From Candidatus Zhuqueibacterota bacterium (lineage in GTDB: Bacteria > Zhuqueibacterota > Zhuqueibacteria > Oceanimicrobiales > Oceanimicrobiaceae): DNA of 64,000 nt. Positions 17,974 through 28,919 of the stretch are shown piece after piece; positions within the stretch are counted from its first letter, which is position 1; the number at the start of each line of letters is the position of its first letter. The DNA lies in NCBI GenBank assembly GCA_029261995.1, contig JAJDAF010000007.1, forward strand, positions 1 to 64,000, written 5' to 3'. The notes beneath the pieces were generated by a model. That model saw only the letters and a program-made list of their open reading frames with translations. It had not been told where the DNA came from and ran no database searches. The translations under genes were made by a program, and so were the position numbers.

Positions 17974-18174
17974 GTTTCTATTTCCGAACCTAAAGAATAC
18001 AATATAACCTTATTAATTTATCAAACTATCGCAAGAATCAAAACGAAATTGCTGGTGTTTTTACTTTACTTGTTGCCCCGCGATGCCTATTTTGGCATTC
18101 TATCCCACCTTAGCCCTAATTATGTATAAACGAACTGCTGCGAACGCGCATTCCAGTAACGAACCGGAGGGAAA

Positions 18175-19413
18175 ATGAAGTTGAAATTACACTGGCAGAT
18201 TGCCATCGCGCTGATCCTGGGTTTGATCTTTGGCTTTGCATCCAGAGCTTTTCATTTCGAGAGCTTTGTGACGGATCGGGTCGCGATCCTGGGAACGATT
18301 TTTCTGCGTGGCCTGCGGATGATCATTGTGCCCTTGATCGTTTCGTCCATCGTTTCCGGTGTGACGAGCATTGGCTCGGCCCAAAACCTCGGCCGGATGG
18401 GTCTCAAAACGTTCACCTACTACGTGACGACAAGTCTGCTCGCCATCTTAGTTGGACTGGTGATGGTCAACCTCATAGAACCGGGCGTCGGAGCGAATGT
18501 GGGACTGCAAGCCACGCCTGAGCAGCTATCGGCAAATGCACAACGTCTGGGCGACACACTGCTGGGCATAATTCCGACCAATCCCTTGCAAGCCATGGTG
18601 AATGGCGATATGCTACCGACTATTTTCTTTTCACTCTTGTTTGGATTCTTCATTACGCAAGCGCCATCGCCCTACAAGCAGCATCTCACGGATCTGTTTC
18701 AAGGCATCTTTGAGGTGATGATGAAGCTCACCAATTTCATCATACGTTTTACTCCCATTGGCGTTTTCGCACTTATGGCCCGCACGATTACCCAGACCGG
18801 TTTCGATGTCATCCTACCCTTGGGAGCATACATGGTGACCGTAATGTCAGGCTTGCTTTTTCACGCCGTCATCACGCTTCCCGCATTGCTCTTCTTTGTT
18901 GCACGCGTGAACCCTCTTGCCCACGCAAAGGCCATGTCGGCCGCGCTTCTCACTGCATTTTCAACTTCGTCTTCATCTGCAACGCTGCCCCTCACCATGG
19001 AGTGCGTCGAGCACAACGCAGGCGCGTCCAATAAGACATCGAGCTTTGTGCTTCCGCTGGGCGCGACCATAAACATGGATGGTACTGCTCTCTACGAATG
19101 TGTTGCCGCGATGTTCATCGCACAGGTTTACGGCATCGATCTCTCCTTTGGCCAGCAGATGATTGTGGTGTTCACGGCCTTGCTTGCAAGCATTGGAGCT
19201 GCCGGCATCCCAATGGCTGGGCTGGTTATGATTACCGTGATTCTCGGCGCCGTCGGCCTGCCACTTGAGGGAGTGGGATTGATTCTCGCGGTCGATCGCA
19301 TCTTGGACATGATGCGCACTGCGGTCAACGTCTGGAGCGATAGTAGCGGTACTGTGATTATCGCCAAGTCTGAGGGAGAAACGGAGCTGAAAGTGCTGTC
19401 TGGGACAGCTTGA
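18175..19413 (+). CDS. Dicarboxylate/amino acid:cation symporter (DAACS family)
   Basis: The 412-residue membrane protein follows a GGAGGG ribosome site. It has the hallmark motifs of the glutamate transporter fold: a serine-rich loop (FSTSSSSATLPL), an NMDGTALYE helix, and a late VDRILDMMRTAVNVWSD segment that binds sodium and substrate. It should import glutamate, aspartate or C4-dicarboxylates with sodium or protons. Lack of experimental landmarks keeps the choice between GltP-, GltT- and DctA-like substrates open. It is divergent from the pyr operon with a 200-base AT-rich gap. Confidence 0.92.
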   Translation: MKLKLHWQIAIALILGLIFGFASRAFHFESFVTDRVAILGTIFLRGLRMIIVPLIVSSIVSGVTSIGSAQNLGRMGLKTFTYYVTTSLLAILVGLVMVNLIEPGVGANVGLQATPEQLSANAQRLGDTLLGIIPTNPLQAMVNGDMLPTIFFSLLFGFFITQAPSPYKQHLTDLFQGIFEVMMKLTNFIIRFTPIGVFALMARTITQTGFDVILPLGAYMVTVMSGLLFHAVITLPALLFFVARVNPLAHAKAMSAALLTAFSTSSSSATLPLTMECVEHNAGASNKTSSFVLPLGATINMDGTALYECVAAMFIAQVYGIDLSFGQQMIVVFTALLASIGAAGIPMAGLVMITVILGAVGLPLEGVGLILAVDRILDMMRTAVNVWSDSSGTVIIAKSEGETELKVLSGTA

Positions 19414-19487
19414 TGCTGAATTCTCAGCTTGCGAACGGCAGCCCATTGCTGTCCGCACCAATTGTCGGATGCAGTAGATAGCACACA

Positions 19488-19533
19488 AACACAGAAGTCC
19501 CCGGCGCCCAAAAGTGCCGGGGACTTCTGTGTT
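19488..19533. terminator. Long hairpin between convergent genes
   Basis: An almost perfect ~19-bp stem, with AACACAGAAGTCCCCGGC pairing to GCCGGGGACTTCTGTGTT around CGCCCAAAAGT. It lies between the convergent symporter and M28 peptidase genes and can serve both. T-rich tails are weak on both sides. Confidence 0.7.
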
Positions 19534-19550
19534 GTGGTAACTTGAGACGA

Positions 19551-21101
19551 CTAGAAAGTCGCAGGCTTCCTCGGTTTCGGAAGTGGTTTTCTCGGCAGCT
19601 TCTGTTCTCGCATCGCGGTGTGGTAAACAAAGGACGCCATAATCACGGACGCCTGGATCAGGTCGGCCTCGATGGCATGGTCATAGACATCCATATTTGT
19701 GTGATGCGTTCGGGTGGAGTAATCGAGTGGATCCTGAACAAACTGAAATCCCGGCAAACCCAGCGCATCGAAGGCGAGGTGGTCGGTGCCGCCGGTGTTA
19801 CGCGTCGTGAGTGTCGAAGCGCCCATGTCGCCGAAAGGCTCCAGGAAAGCCGAAAAGATCGGCTTCGCTGCATCGTTCTCTTGCAGGTAGATTCCACGGA
19901 TTTTCCCACTTCCGTTGTCCAGATTGAAATAGCCGGAAAGCTTCGGGTGTTCACCGGTTAGGTTCATGTTTTCGCGGTCGCCGAAATGCTTTTTGACATA
20001 ACCTCTCGAACCCAGCAACCCTTGCTCTTCGCCACCCCAGAGCGCGATACGAATCGTCCGGCGTGGCTTTGCGCCAATCGCTTTCAGAATTCGCACGGCC
20101 TCAAGCGCCACAGCGCAGCCGGCCGCATTGTCCGTGGCGCCGGTTCCGGAGTGCCAGGAATCCAAGTGGCCGCCAAGCATCACCACTTCGCTCTTCAATC
20201 TCTTGTCCGCTCCCGGAATCTCAGCCACGACGTTGTAGCCGAGGGAGTCATCATCGAAAAACTGATTCTCAACCTCAACCTTGAGATTGACCTGGATATC
20301 GTGCTTGAGCAGCCGGACGATTCTCCAATAGTGCTCAATGGCGACAACCAACTGGGGCACAACAGGCTCAGCATCCATCTTGTACGAACCGCCGCTCGAG
20401 ACGCGAATGGTTCCATGTTCGCGCTGGCTGGGCTCAAGCACCACCGCGACGCCCTCCTCTTTGAAAAAGGCGTTGCGCTTGAGCCGCAGTTCTCGACGCT
20501 TCCTGTACTCGGCACGGCGCGCCCACCATGAAGGCTTCTCGCCAGGGGCCGGGGCTTTCATGAGTTCGGTGAGGTCCGCTTCGGAATGGCGTTTGGCATC
20601 GGCTTCGAAATGCGTCTCGGCATCCCGGGTGGGTTCCCAAAGGACGATGCTGCCCTGGAGCTTTCCACGGTACTCCGCAAAATCTTCTTCGGACTCAATC
20701 TCCACCAGGATTGGCTCGCCGCTGACAGGTCCATTGGTGCCCGGAGTCCAGGCTTTCGGATGTGCGATCAGGTTCGCATACTGAGGCGCGGTCATCTCGA
20801 CCGAATAGTGGTTCGTCTGCCAACCTTTTCCAAAAGCACCCCACGGCTCGAGCGCGGCGCTCTCGAGACCCCAGCCGTTAAGACTTTCAACACACCATTC
20901 CGCGGCCGCTTTGTAGTTCGGAGAGCTGGTCAAACGCGGACCGTGCTTATCCGTGAGCTGATGCATCGTCTCCATGACTTGCGAGGCCTTGATACCCTCA
21001 GCCTTGATCTCAGCCACGACATCCAGATTCACCTTCTCCTGCGAGACGCCTCCGGCTACCAGGACGGCGTTTATCAAGAGGCAAGTTGCTACTTTATTCA
21101 T
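19551..21101 (-). CDS. Secreted M28-family zinc metallopeptidase
   Basis: The ATG at 21101 has AGGAG 7 bases upstream and gives a signal peptide (MNKVATCLLINAVLVAGG); an upstream start at 21170 is less likely. The 516-residue protein has a protease-associated insert in the N-terminal half. The M28 catalytic domain then shows zinc ligands in GGHLDSWHSGTGATDNAAG, the GGEEQGLLGS glutamates, a DNGSG loop, and a C-terminal THHTNMDVYD histidine. These match di-zinc aminopeptidases and carboxypeptidase Q-type enzymes. It should degrade peptides in the periplasm or outside. No lipobox is visible. Confidence 0.9.
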   Translation of the reverse strand: MNKVATCLLINAVLVAGGVSQEKVNLDVVAEIKAEGIKASQVMETMHQLTDKHGPRLTSSPNYKAAAEWCVESLNGWGLESAALEPWGAFGKGWQTNHYSVEMTAPQYANLIAHPKAWTPGTNGPVSGEPILVEIESEEDFAEYRGKLQGSIVLWEPTRDAETHFEADAKRHSEADLTELMKAPAPGEKPSWWARRAEYRKRRELRLKRNAFFKEEGVAVVLEPSQREHGTIRVSSGGSYKMDAEPVVPQLVVAIEHYWRIVRLLKHDIQVNLKVEVENQFFDDDSLGYNVVAEIPGADKRLKSEVVMLGGHLDSWHSGTGATDNAAGCAVALEAVRILKAIGAKPRRTIRIALWGGEEQGLLGSRGYVKKHFGDRENMNLTGEHPKLSGYFNLDNGSGKIRGIYLQENDAAKPIFSAFLEPFGDMGASTLTTRNTGGTDHLAFDALGLPGFQFVQDPLDYSTRTHHTNMDVYDHAIEADLIQASVIMASFVYHTAMREQKLPRKPLPKPRKPATF

Positions 21102-21234
21102 TTTCCACTCCTGTTTATGATGGGAATTACAACCGAGCAAGAATATAGAAATCGCTGCCTTGCTTGTCAAATCTTTCTGTCAGTGTTGATGCAAAACAGG
21201 CACTTATCCTCCTTCCGCAGGGCTGTTGGCAAAA

Positions 21235-21528
21235 TGTGGATAACCATTGTGGATAATTCGGTAGTCCATGAATGTTACATTTGGTTGAAAAAAACAAGAA
21301 TCTGCGAATCAGGCGCGTGTAGCGGGTTACAAACAGGCCAATACAACGGGCCGCTCAAGCGACAGAGCATATCGTAAATATTAACAAACACTTGAGCGAC
21401 ACAGGTGGCTTGGCCATGACTGGAGCCCTGGTGAGCGCAGGCTTGTAAAACTTGATTTTAGCACATCGCACATTATTACGAGCCCTAAAATGATGACTAT
21501 CGGCGCCCTGTTGGCATGATGTGGATAA
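21235..21528. other. Cluster of three perfect DnaA boxes in a long non-coding stretch
   Basis: The interval between the M28 gene and the ftsB-like gene (21102-22041) has no convincing gene. It holds three exact TGTGGATAA sequences, at 21235, 21248 and 21520, all in one orientation. The first and last are preceded by a common CTGTTGGCAnnATG block, so part of the region is duplicated. The cluster is about 40 kb from the origin. DnaA titration (as at datA in E. coli) or DnaA-dependent control of nearby cell-division genes would fit; both are inference. Confidence 0.7.
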
Positions 21529-21824
21529 CTGCGCGCCGGAATGTTGATACGCGACGATTGCATCCTCAATCGATTTCCCCTGAAACAGGGCGAAGTGTTA
21601 CCAAATTCCCCGTTCCACCCGGACCACAGTTAACTCCTGGGGCAGATGGCTCAGAAAAGGCGGTAAAAACTATTCGACATCGGTTGGCGGACTGCGACGA
21701 TGCCAAAAGGTGTTGAAAATTATGCAGGCAAGCCGGCGAAATTCGTCCATGCCAGTCCGGCCATTTGACCGACGATCATGCCCTTTTCCACCCTCCGGAG
21801 GCTCGTCCGCGGTCAAATAAATCG

Positions 21825-21853
21825 TTGACTTTCTTGGAGATTTTTGTTAAATA
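21825..21853 (+). promoter_or_regulatory. Candidate sigma-70-type promoter for the ftsB-like operon
   Basis: TTGACT is followed by 16-17 bases and an AT-rich -10 (TTAAAT or TAAATA). It lies about 190 bases before the ftsB-like start. The -10 match is moderate. Confidence 0.4.
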
Positions 21854-22041
21854 GCAACCATTCAAGGGCATTCTGGAGAGGCGTCGCGACTGGACTCCGT
21901 CGTGAGTGCTGAGACGAAAACCGAACAAATTTGTGTCTGCTATCCTCACCCGGATGCTTCTCGATGTAAAGTGCTTTCAGCGCTATTCAGCCACGGGGCG
22001 GGCTGTATTTACCGCGCTAACTCTTGCTGGAAGGCCCGGTT

Positions 22042-22338
22042 ATGAAGAAAAAGAGCAAATGGCGACCTCGCCTGTTGTGGTTGGGCGGTATCCTTGTCCT
22101 GATAAACCTGAGTTTTTGGGGCGACTACAACTTTTACAACTTGTTTCGTCTTAAGAAGAAGACGCAGGACATGACTCAGAGAATTGCTGACGGCGTTGCG
22201 ACACGCGACAGCCTGGCAACGGAGGTCGAGCAGCTAGAGACAAGCGATGCCCACATTGAGCGGATCGCACGTGAAAAGTATAAGATGGCTAAGTCCGATG
22301 AGACCGTTTACGTTTTCAAAGACAAGGATCGTGAGTGA
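22042..22338 (+). CDS. Septum formation initiator protein (FtsB/DivIC-like)
   Basis: The 98-residue protein has a basic N-terminus, one membrane helix (residues ~9-25, LLWLGGILVLINLSFWG) and a coiled coil with repeated charged heptads. It ends with IERIAREKYKMAKSDE, the usual end of the FtsB/DivIC domain. These proteins bridge FtsL and FtsQ in the divisome. The ATG follows GGAAGG by 7 bases; a TTG at 22024 is less likely. It overlaps the next gene by four bases (GTGA). Confidence 0.85.
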   Translation: MKKKSKWRPRLLWLGGILVLINLSFWGDYNFYNLFRLKKKTQDMTQRIADGVATRDSLATEVEQLETSDAHIERIAREKYKMAKSDETVYVFKDKDRE

Positions 22339-23021
22339 AAGAAGGTAAGCCGTTGAGGCCAGCAGGTGGCATCGGCCGGAAGGTCAGAGGCTATTTTTTT
22401 ACCGGTCTTCTGGTTTTGGTTCCTTTGGTGTTGACCGGCTACATTATATGGAATCTGTTTCTGGCCATTGACGGCATTTTGCGAGAACAGGTCTATGACC
22501 TGCTTCTGGACCAATTCGGTTTTACGTTTGCCAAGAAACAGATCCCGGGGATTGGGTTCATCACCTTGATTTTGGTCATTGGGTTGACCGGGTTGGTGGC
22601 GAGAAATTATTTCGGGCGAAAGTTGGTTTCACTTGGCGAGGGCCTGGTTCAGCGCATCCCGTTTATCAATCGCGTCTATAGCGCCATCAAGCAGATTAGC
22701 AGCGCCTTTTTTTCAACCCAGCGCGAGGTTTTCAAGAAGGCGGTTCTTTTTGAGTATCCCAGACCGGGTATTTATTCAATCGGGTTTTATACTCAGGACA
22801 CACGGGGGCCGGTGCAGGAGGCTCTGGAAGAAGACGTGGTCAGCGTCTTTCTACCTACCACTCCCAATCCAACTTCAGGCTTTTTGCTGTTTGTGCCCAA
22901 GTCAGGAATCACGGAGTTGGATTTGACTATAGAGGAGGCTCTGAAGCTGATTATCTCGGGCGGCGCAGTTGTACCGAATGCTACAGACCCCAATGCTGTC
23001 GCGACCGAGTCCGTGGAGTAG
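22335..23021 (+). CDS. DUF502 family inner-membrane protein
   Basis: The 228-residue protein has two membrane helices (residues ~19-44 and ~72-92) with a short loop between them and a soluble C-terminal domain. PGIGFITLILVIGLTG, RIPFINRVYSAIKQ and a VSVFLPTTPNPTSGFLLFVP block are strong DUF502 signatures. Function is unknown; the family is widespread. The start codon GTG overlaps the ftsB-like stop, so translation is coupled. Confidence 0.88.
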   Translation: MKEGKPLRPAGGIGRKVRGYFFTGLLVLVPLVLTGYIIWNLFLAIDGILREQVYDLLLDQFGFTFAKKQIPGIGFITLILVIGLTGLVARNYFGRKLVSLGEGLVQRIPFINRVYSAIKQISSAFFSTQREVFKKAVLFEYPRPGIYSIGFYTQDTRGPVQEALEEDVVSVFLPTTPNPTSGFLLFVPKSGITELDLTIEEALKLIISGGAVVPNATDPNAVATESVE

Positions 23022-24918
23022 TGAGCCGGAAACATCCTGCCAGCGCCACTCCGGGAAGGGAGTTCTGGCAGTCCTGGTGTTTGCGGCCTGTTGCCTGCTT
23101 TCCTTTGATGCTGTTGCGCAAGACCGTCAACGGCTCAACGGTATCAGGCAACTGCCGAAAATGACATGGTGGGGGTTTAGAAGAGATTTGAATATTCTTG
23201 AGTGGGAGTCTCTGCTGAACTATCGGTTGAAACTTGGACCCAGAGCGGAATTCAATCTCAGTGAGCAATTCCGGAGTACGTTGCAGCAGACACGCAATGA
23301 AGATCTCTGGAAAGACAACCACAACCTTGCAATGAACCTCAAACGCTCTCTAACACCATCCCTCACATTCGAAACCGACTTCACATCCCATGTCCAGGTT
23401 GATCCGCTCTCCGGCTTTGACAACGACCTGAGCCGAAACACAGGGACGGCCGCGTTCACCTACCGGCCATCGGCCAACTTTTCTTTAGGACCAACAGTAT
23501 CCACAGAGTGGCAAACACAGCTCGGACAGCGAGACCACGGGCTTGGCTATGGGCTGAAAGCCGACGTAACCGAGCTGGATCTGCTTGGCTATCAAAACAA
23601 CCTGGCGGTCGATGGCAGTCGCCACATTTTTGACAGGCGCGAGAATCACGACTTCTCTCTCCGCTACCGAATGCAGCGGCAATTCTATGAATCCACTGCA
23701 GACACTCTTATCGTGGTTATCGATCGACTGCGCCAGGACAGCTTTGAGTCCACACCATCGGACCCAACGGAAATCTTCGTCCGCAACCTGACCCTGACCT
23801 CCAGGAGGGTCGAAAATCGGTTGAGTTACCGCCTCGGCGGCCAATCGACACTGTTTGCCGGCACATCTCTATCATCCTCACACTTCCGGGTGAACAGTCT
23901 TCGTGATACCCTGCAGAATGAGAAAGCGGGCTTTGATGCCGTACAGTCATTGCGCATCAGGACTCGCAAACAGCGGTGGGGGGGCGAATTCTTCTGGACC
24001 TATCGTTTTCGGTCCCTCGATGAAAATGAAACCACACCTGGCCCTTTTGACCGATTTCCCTCGGTTGGGTTTGACACGGAAGAAGTCTGGGTGAATCTCG
24101 GGCTGAACCAGGGCTACCGATTGGCGGCGACAGATTCTCTGGCACTCCATACCTCGGTCTCGAAATTCCAATACGATACTTCCGACACCACAAACACCAA
24201 CCAGCACGACCAGCTTCAGTGGCAACTGACATTCTCTCATGTCCACCGCTTCGCCCAGAACCTACGCATGAAATGGACGGCCAGCGCCTTCCTGAAACAC
24301 TTCGTCTTTCTTTCGGGACAGTTCAGTGGCGGCAACAATTGGCAGCGGGATTTTCAGTTAACCCCAACAATAGAGTATTCTCCCGGGTCTCGTTTTTCTT
24401 TCGTGCAGCAGTTCACGGTGCGCGCAAAGTACCAGACGTTTGACTTCGATGACCCGGAAACCAGCACGCGCAACAGCGTGAACCGACAGTATATCGTCAG
24501 AAACAAGACTTCGTATCAGTTTTCGAGAGTGAGCGCAATTGACGCCAGATTCGACATCGAATTTGCAGAGCGCGGCAAATTCTTTTATGATGCGTGGCGA
24601 CAACGTCTTGCGCTGTCTTGGCGCAATACGGAAATGCAGCTCATCCTGCGGCGAAGCCTGGGCTCCGACTGGCAAGTCTCGCCGGGCGCCTCCTTTTTCA
24701 GGCAGACGCGCTGGGAGCATCGCCTGAGTCCAAGCGGCGAGCGCAATAGGAATCTCAAGGCCAGGCACACCAGCTTTGGCCCCATTCTCGAAATAAGATA
24801 CCGGCCGACATCGGCTGTCCAAGTCGTATTTTATGGAAACATCCAGAAATCGAATTCGTTTCGTCGAGACAGTGAAACAATAAACGCTTTTGATCTAAAC
24901 CTGAACTGGATTTTTTAG
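22993..24918 (+). CDS. Outer-membrane beta-barrel protein
   Basis: About 640 residues. A hydrophobic export signal (VLAVLVFAACCLLSFDAVAQ) is followed by alternating polar and aromatic strands throughout, with many short turns. The C-terminus is NLNWIF, the aromatic end typical of BAM substrates. No plug, TonB box or enzyme motif is seen, so a porin-like or structural barrel is likely. The start is uncertain. The frame overlaps the end of the DUF502 gene, and ATGs at 22978 or 22993 lack ribosome sites; a start nearer the signal peptide is possible. The protein may carry out export or surface tasks related to the division cluster. Confidence 0.7.
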   Translation: MLSRPSPWSSEPETSCQRHSGKGVLAVLVFAACCLLSFDAVAQDRQRLNGIRQLPKMTWWGFRRDLNILEWESLLNYRLKLGPRAEFNLSEQFRSTLQQTRNEDLWKDNHNLAMNLKRSLTPSLTFETDFTSHVQVDPLSGFDNDLSRNTGTAAFTYRPSANFSLGPTVSTEWQTQLGQRDHGLGYGLKADVTELDLLGYQNNLAVDGSRHIFDRRENHDFSLRYRMQRQFYESTADTLIVVIDRLRQDSFESTPSDPTEIFVRNLTLTSRRVENRLSYRLGGQSTLFAGTSLSSSHFRVNSLRDTLQNEKAGFDAVQSLRIRTRKQRWGGEFFWTYRFRSLDENETTPGPFDRFPSVGFDTEEVWVNLGLNQGYRLAATDSLALHTSVSKFQYDTSDTTNTNQHDQLQWQLTFSHVHRFAQNLRMKWTASAFLKHFVFLSGQFSGGNNWQRDFQLTPTIEYSPGSRFSFVQQFTVRAKYQTFDFDDPETSTRNSVNRQYIVRNKTSYQFSRVSAIDARFDIEFAERGKFFYDAWRQRLALSWRNTEMQLILRRSLGSDWQVSPGASFFRQTRWEHRLSPSGERNRNLKARHTSFGPILEIRYRPTSAVQVVFYGNIQKSNSFRRDSETINAFDLNLNWIF

Positions 24919-24934
24919 TGGAGGGACGAATTCC

Positions 24935-25354
24935 GTGAGCGAGAAAGCCAGAGACTTTGAGTTAACTATCCCGAGCAGCCTCGATGAGATCGAGAAGGTT
25001 GAACGAATGGCGGAAAAAGCTGCTGACGTTATCGGATTTTGCGAAGAGGACAAGGATAGTCTGGCGATCGCCGTAACCGAGGCGGTGAATAATGCGATTT
25101 TGCACGGAAACGGGCAGGACAAGAAGAAGAAGGTTCGTATCAGGTTTGTGTTTCAGGAAAACAAACTCCTGGTCCGAATAAAGGATGAGGGCACCGGCTT
25201 CAACCCCGAGAAAGTGAGTGACCCGCTCGCCCCGGAAAATCTACTGAAAGAAAGCGGCCGTGGCATTTTTATTCTTTCCTCTCTCATGGACGATATCCAG
25301 TACGAGTTTGATGGCAAGGGTACGGAGATCATCCTTGTGAAAATCAAGCCATGA
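24935..25354 (+). CDS. RsbW-like ATP-binding regulatory kinase
   Basis: A 139-residue GHKL ATPase of the anti-sigma-factor/serine-kinase type. The N box is EAVNNAILHGN, the G1 box is DEGTGF, and a GRGIFI loop follows. There is no histidine-phosphorylation domain. Relatives phosphorylate an anti-sigma antagonist of the SpoIIAA/RsbV type; no such gene is in the window. The GTG start has TGGAGGG in front. The last 202 bases lie opposite the tail of the LysM gene. Confidence 0.85.
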   Translation: MSEKARDFELTIPSSLDEIEKVERMAEKAADVIGFCEEDKDSLAIAVTEAVNNAILHGNGQDKKKKVRIRFVFQENKLLVRIKDEGTGFNPEKVSDPLAPENLLKESGRGIFILSSLMDDIQYEFDGKGTEIILVKIKP

Positions 25355-26778
25355 AACTCCTGCCCGCGGCCCGAATTGTTGCACCCGAAGCCCAATCGGG
25401 CGCCACGCTTTTCCATCGCTAGCCTACCGTCAATTTCAACCTCTGGCGCCAGCAACTGAGTTGTCTCCCCGCCCGCATTGCGGATTTCATGATTTGCCGC
25501 GATAATCTTGTTGTCTTGAGCAGTTGGAATCTCAAGCTCCTGGCCCGGGAAAATCAAATCCGGGTTGTCAATCAAGTCGCGGTTTGCCGCAAAGATCTCG
25601 TCATAGCGCATCATATCGCCGTAGTAGCGAAGCGCAATCTTCGACAGCCAATCTCCCTTTCTAACAACATACTGTTCATTCACGCCACCTGAGGGAAGCG
25701 GTTCGGGCTCCAGCTCGTCAGCACCAGAAATTTGAATCCGTGCGTCACTCGGGGTGCTGGCAACCTGTTTTCTCAATGGCTCTGCCGTGGGTTGCGAGGT
25801 CACGGCTGGCATGTCAACAATAGGTTCAGTGGATACAAGCGCGTTTGACGCGAGTTCAGCCAGGGCCGATTTTCTCTGCTGCTGAATCCTTTCCCGGACC
25901 ACGCTAAGCTCGCTCTGCGCCCGGCTTGTCGGCGCTGTTGTTGTGGCCACGGGCGAGGGTGAGAGCGAAGACGCGACTAGCTCCCGGCTGCGATTGAGCG
26001 CGAGAAGAAAGCTCGGCAAGTGCCTGACAACGGTCTCTGACTGACGCAAGTCACTCTCCAACTCCCGCGATTCGTATTTTGCGACAACGATCGCCCGGTA
26101 TTTGCCGATGTTGAGCGCCGAAAGGTCTATTTGCGCCACAGCTATTTCACTGGCCGGAACCATTAACCCCGCCGTATCGATTCTCCGGATGTATTCATCG
26201 CTCTGGTCATAGATATCGAGCCACATTTCGCACCGAGTGGCCTGTCGTCCAATATTAAGCCACTCCAGTTGCAGCGCCACCGTCGCCCCGGATTGCACAA
26301 ACGTGGACGTCCTGAGCTTCAACTCCGCGGCCTTTGCCTCACCGATGCGGGAGACCAGCGAAATCTCGACAGCCTCGGAAGGCGCGGCTTGACGGCTTGC
26401 ACCCACGCCCATGGCCATGATCTGAAATGTGCTGAGATAGTTGCCGTCTTCGCGAATCAATTTCGGTACAGAAACTGAGTACCGCACCTCGGCTGTCTGA
26501 TGCGGCAGGATGACTTGCTCCGGCAGTTCCAGGCTGAGCCAGTCTGCGTTCGAAGCTCGCGCCTCTGAGATTCCACCGCCGGCAACCTTGTTTGCCTGCA
26601 GCAGAAGGGGTGCAGCGCCATTGTTCGTAAGAAAGACTGCGCCCGCGTAGGTCTCGCCGCGACCCGCGGCCCGAGCGTGAACATGCGGCCCGACCACTTC
26701 CATGTCCGAGCAAAAGGCGGCGCCTGCACTCAGTGTGGACAGAATCAACAGAGGGATAGTCGGTCTCAGTCGTAGCAA
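25153..26778 (-). CDS. Secreted protein with C-terminal LysM domain, probably with a run-on tail
   Basis: The 541-residue frame starts at a TTG behind GGAG and a signal peptide. Residues ~25-260 look like a beta-rich CARDB/Ig-type region, followed by a low-complexity linker. A LysM domain follows (YVVRKGDWLSKIALRYYG, then LIFPGQELEIP), which binds peptidoglycan. The final ~70 residues are basic and serine-rich and run antisense through the rsbW-like gene. They do not resemble a domain. A one-base shift near 25420 would stop the protein soon after the LysM domain (a TAG lies close by in another frame). A frameshift or lost stop codon is therefore likely, or a sequencing error. Confidence 0.75.
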   Translation of the reverse strand: MLRLRPTIPLLILSTLSAGAAFCSDMEVVGPHVHARAAGRGETYAGAVFLTNNGAAPLLLQANKVAGGGISEARASNADWLSLELPEQVILPHQTAEVRYSVSVPKLIREDGNYLSTFQIMAMGVGASRQAAPSEAVEISLVSRIGEAKAAELKLRTSTFVQSGATVALQLEWLNIGRQATRCEMWLDIYDQSDEYIRRIDTAGLMVPASEIAVAQIDLSALNIGKYRAIVVAKYESRELESDLRQSETVVRHLPSFLLALNRSRELVASSLSPSPVATTTAPTSRAQSELSVVRERIQQQRKSALAELASNALVSTEPIVDMPAVTSQPTAEPLRKQVASTPSDARIQISGADELEPEPLPSGGVNEQYVVRKGDWLSKIALRYYGDMMRYDEIFAANRDLIDNPDLIFPGQELEIPTAQDNKIIAANHEIRNAGGETTQLLAPEVEIDGRLAMEKRGARLGFGCNNSGRGQEFHGLIFTRMISVPLPSNSYWISSMREERIKMPRPLSFSRFSGASGSLTFSGLKPVPSSFIRTRSLFS

Positions 26779-27253
26779 GGTTTCTCCGTGAAGGGTGCGA
26801 TTGAGCCGCTGTTTCAGGCAACACCTGTGCCACCTTGGTGACGAAAACCCGTTGTTTCAAGCGACATAATAATGCAACCGGGCTTTTGTTAAAAGTTTCG
26901 GTTCTGAGTTATTTGTGACTGATTATTGTTCAAATGTACTGTAATCGAACAGAATTTGTGGTTTTGCGCACGCCGGTCGTGTTTTTTAGGTCGCGCAATT
27001 ACGGCGCTGACCAGCATGGGGCCCGGAGACTGGTTCGCCATCCACGAAACTGATGCCACACAGCTCAAGACCAGACCACCTCAAGCCTTTTTGCATGGCA
27101 TGTCCGGCCACTCTAATGACACTATTGCGTTGTTCTGAGTCAGGATTACAGAGTGCGCTACTCTGCATCGGCGAATTTCGCAAGAGCCGTACGCCGAAGA
27201 AGGTCTGCATTTTTTCCGTTGATCTTTCAAATTAAAGTGCTACTTTGGCGGAG
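26779..27253. other. Non-coding stretch upstream of the thiC riboswitch
   Basis: Some 475 bases between the LysM gene and the TPP riboswitch. The short open frames here have no ribosome sites and no recognisable product. The promoter for thiC must lie in it, but no box pair stands out. Confidence 0.5.
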
Positions 27254-27337
27254 AAGCTATAGGGGCGCCGCACAAATTGCGGCTGAGAGTTGTCCCTTTG
27301 AACCTGACCCGGATAATGCCGGCGTAGGGAATGGCTG
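27254..27337 (+). promoter_or_regulatory. TPP riboswitch (THI element)
   Basis: The conserved core is present: GGGGCGCC, then GGCTGAGAG, then GAACCTGACCCGGATAATGC and CGGCGTAGGGA. AAGCTAT pairs with ATGGCT to close the outer P1 helix. It lies upstream of thiC, and a Rho-independent terminator follows, so thiamine pyrophosphate should lower thiC expression by premature termination. Confidence 0.96.
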
Positions 27338-27358
27338 CAAGCCCAAACCAGAACTTGA

Positions 27359-28858
<1,500 letters not shown>

Positions 28859-28919
28859 CGGCTTAGATGAGCAGTCGATGTCAGTTGTCGTTTTCCCATT
28901 CTGAAGAAGAGACTTTTCG

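Noticed and set aside
26926-27235. Short frames before the thiC riboswitch
   Set aside because: No ribosome sites and no family resemblance.
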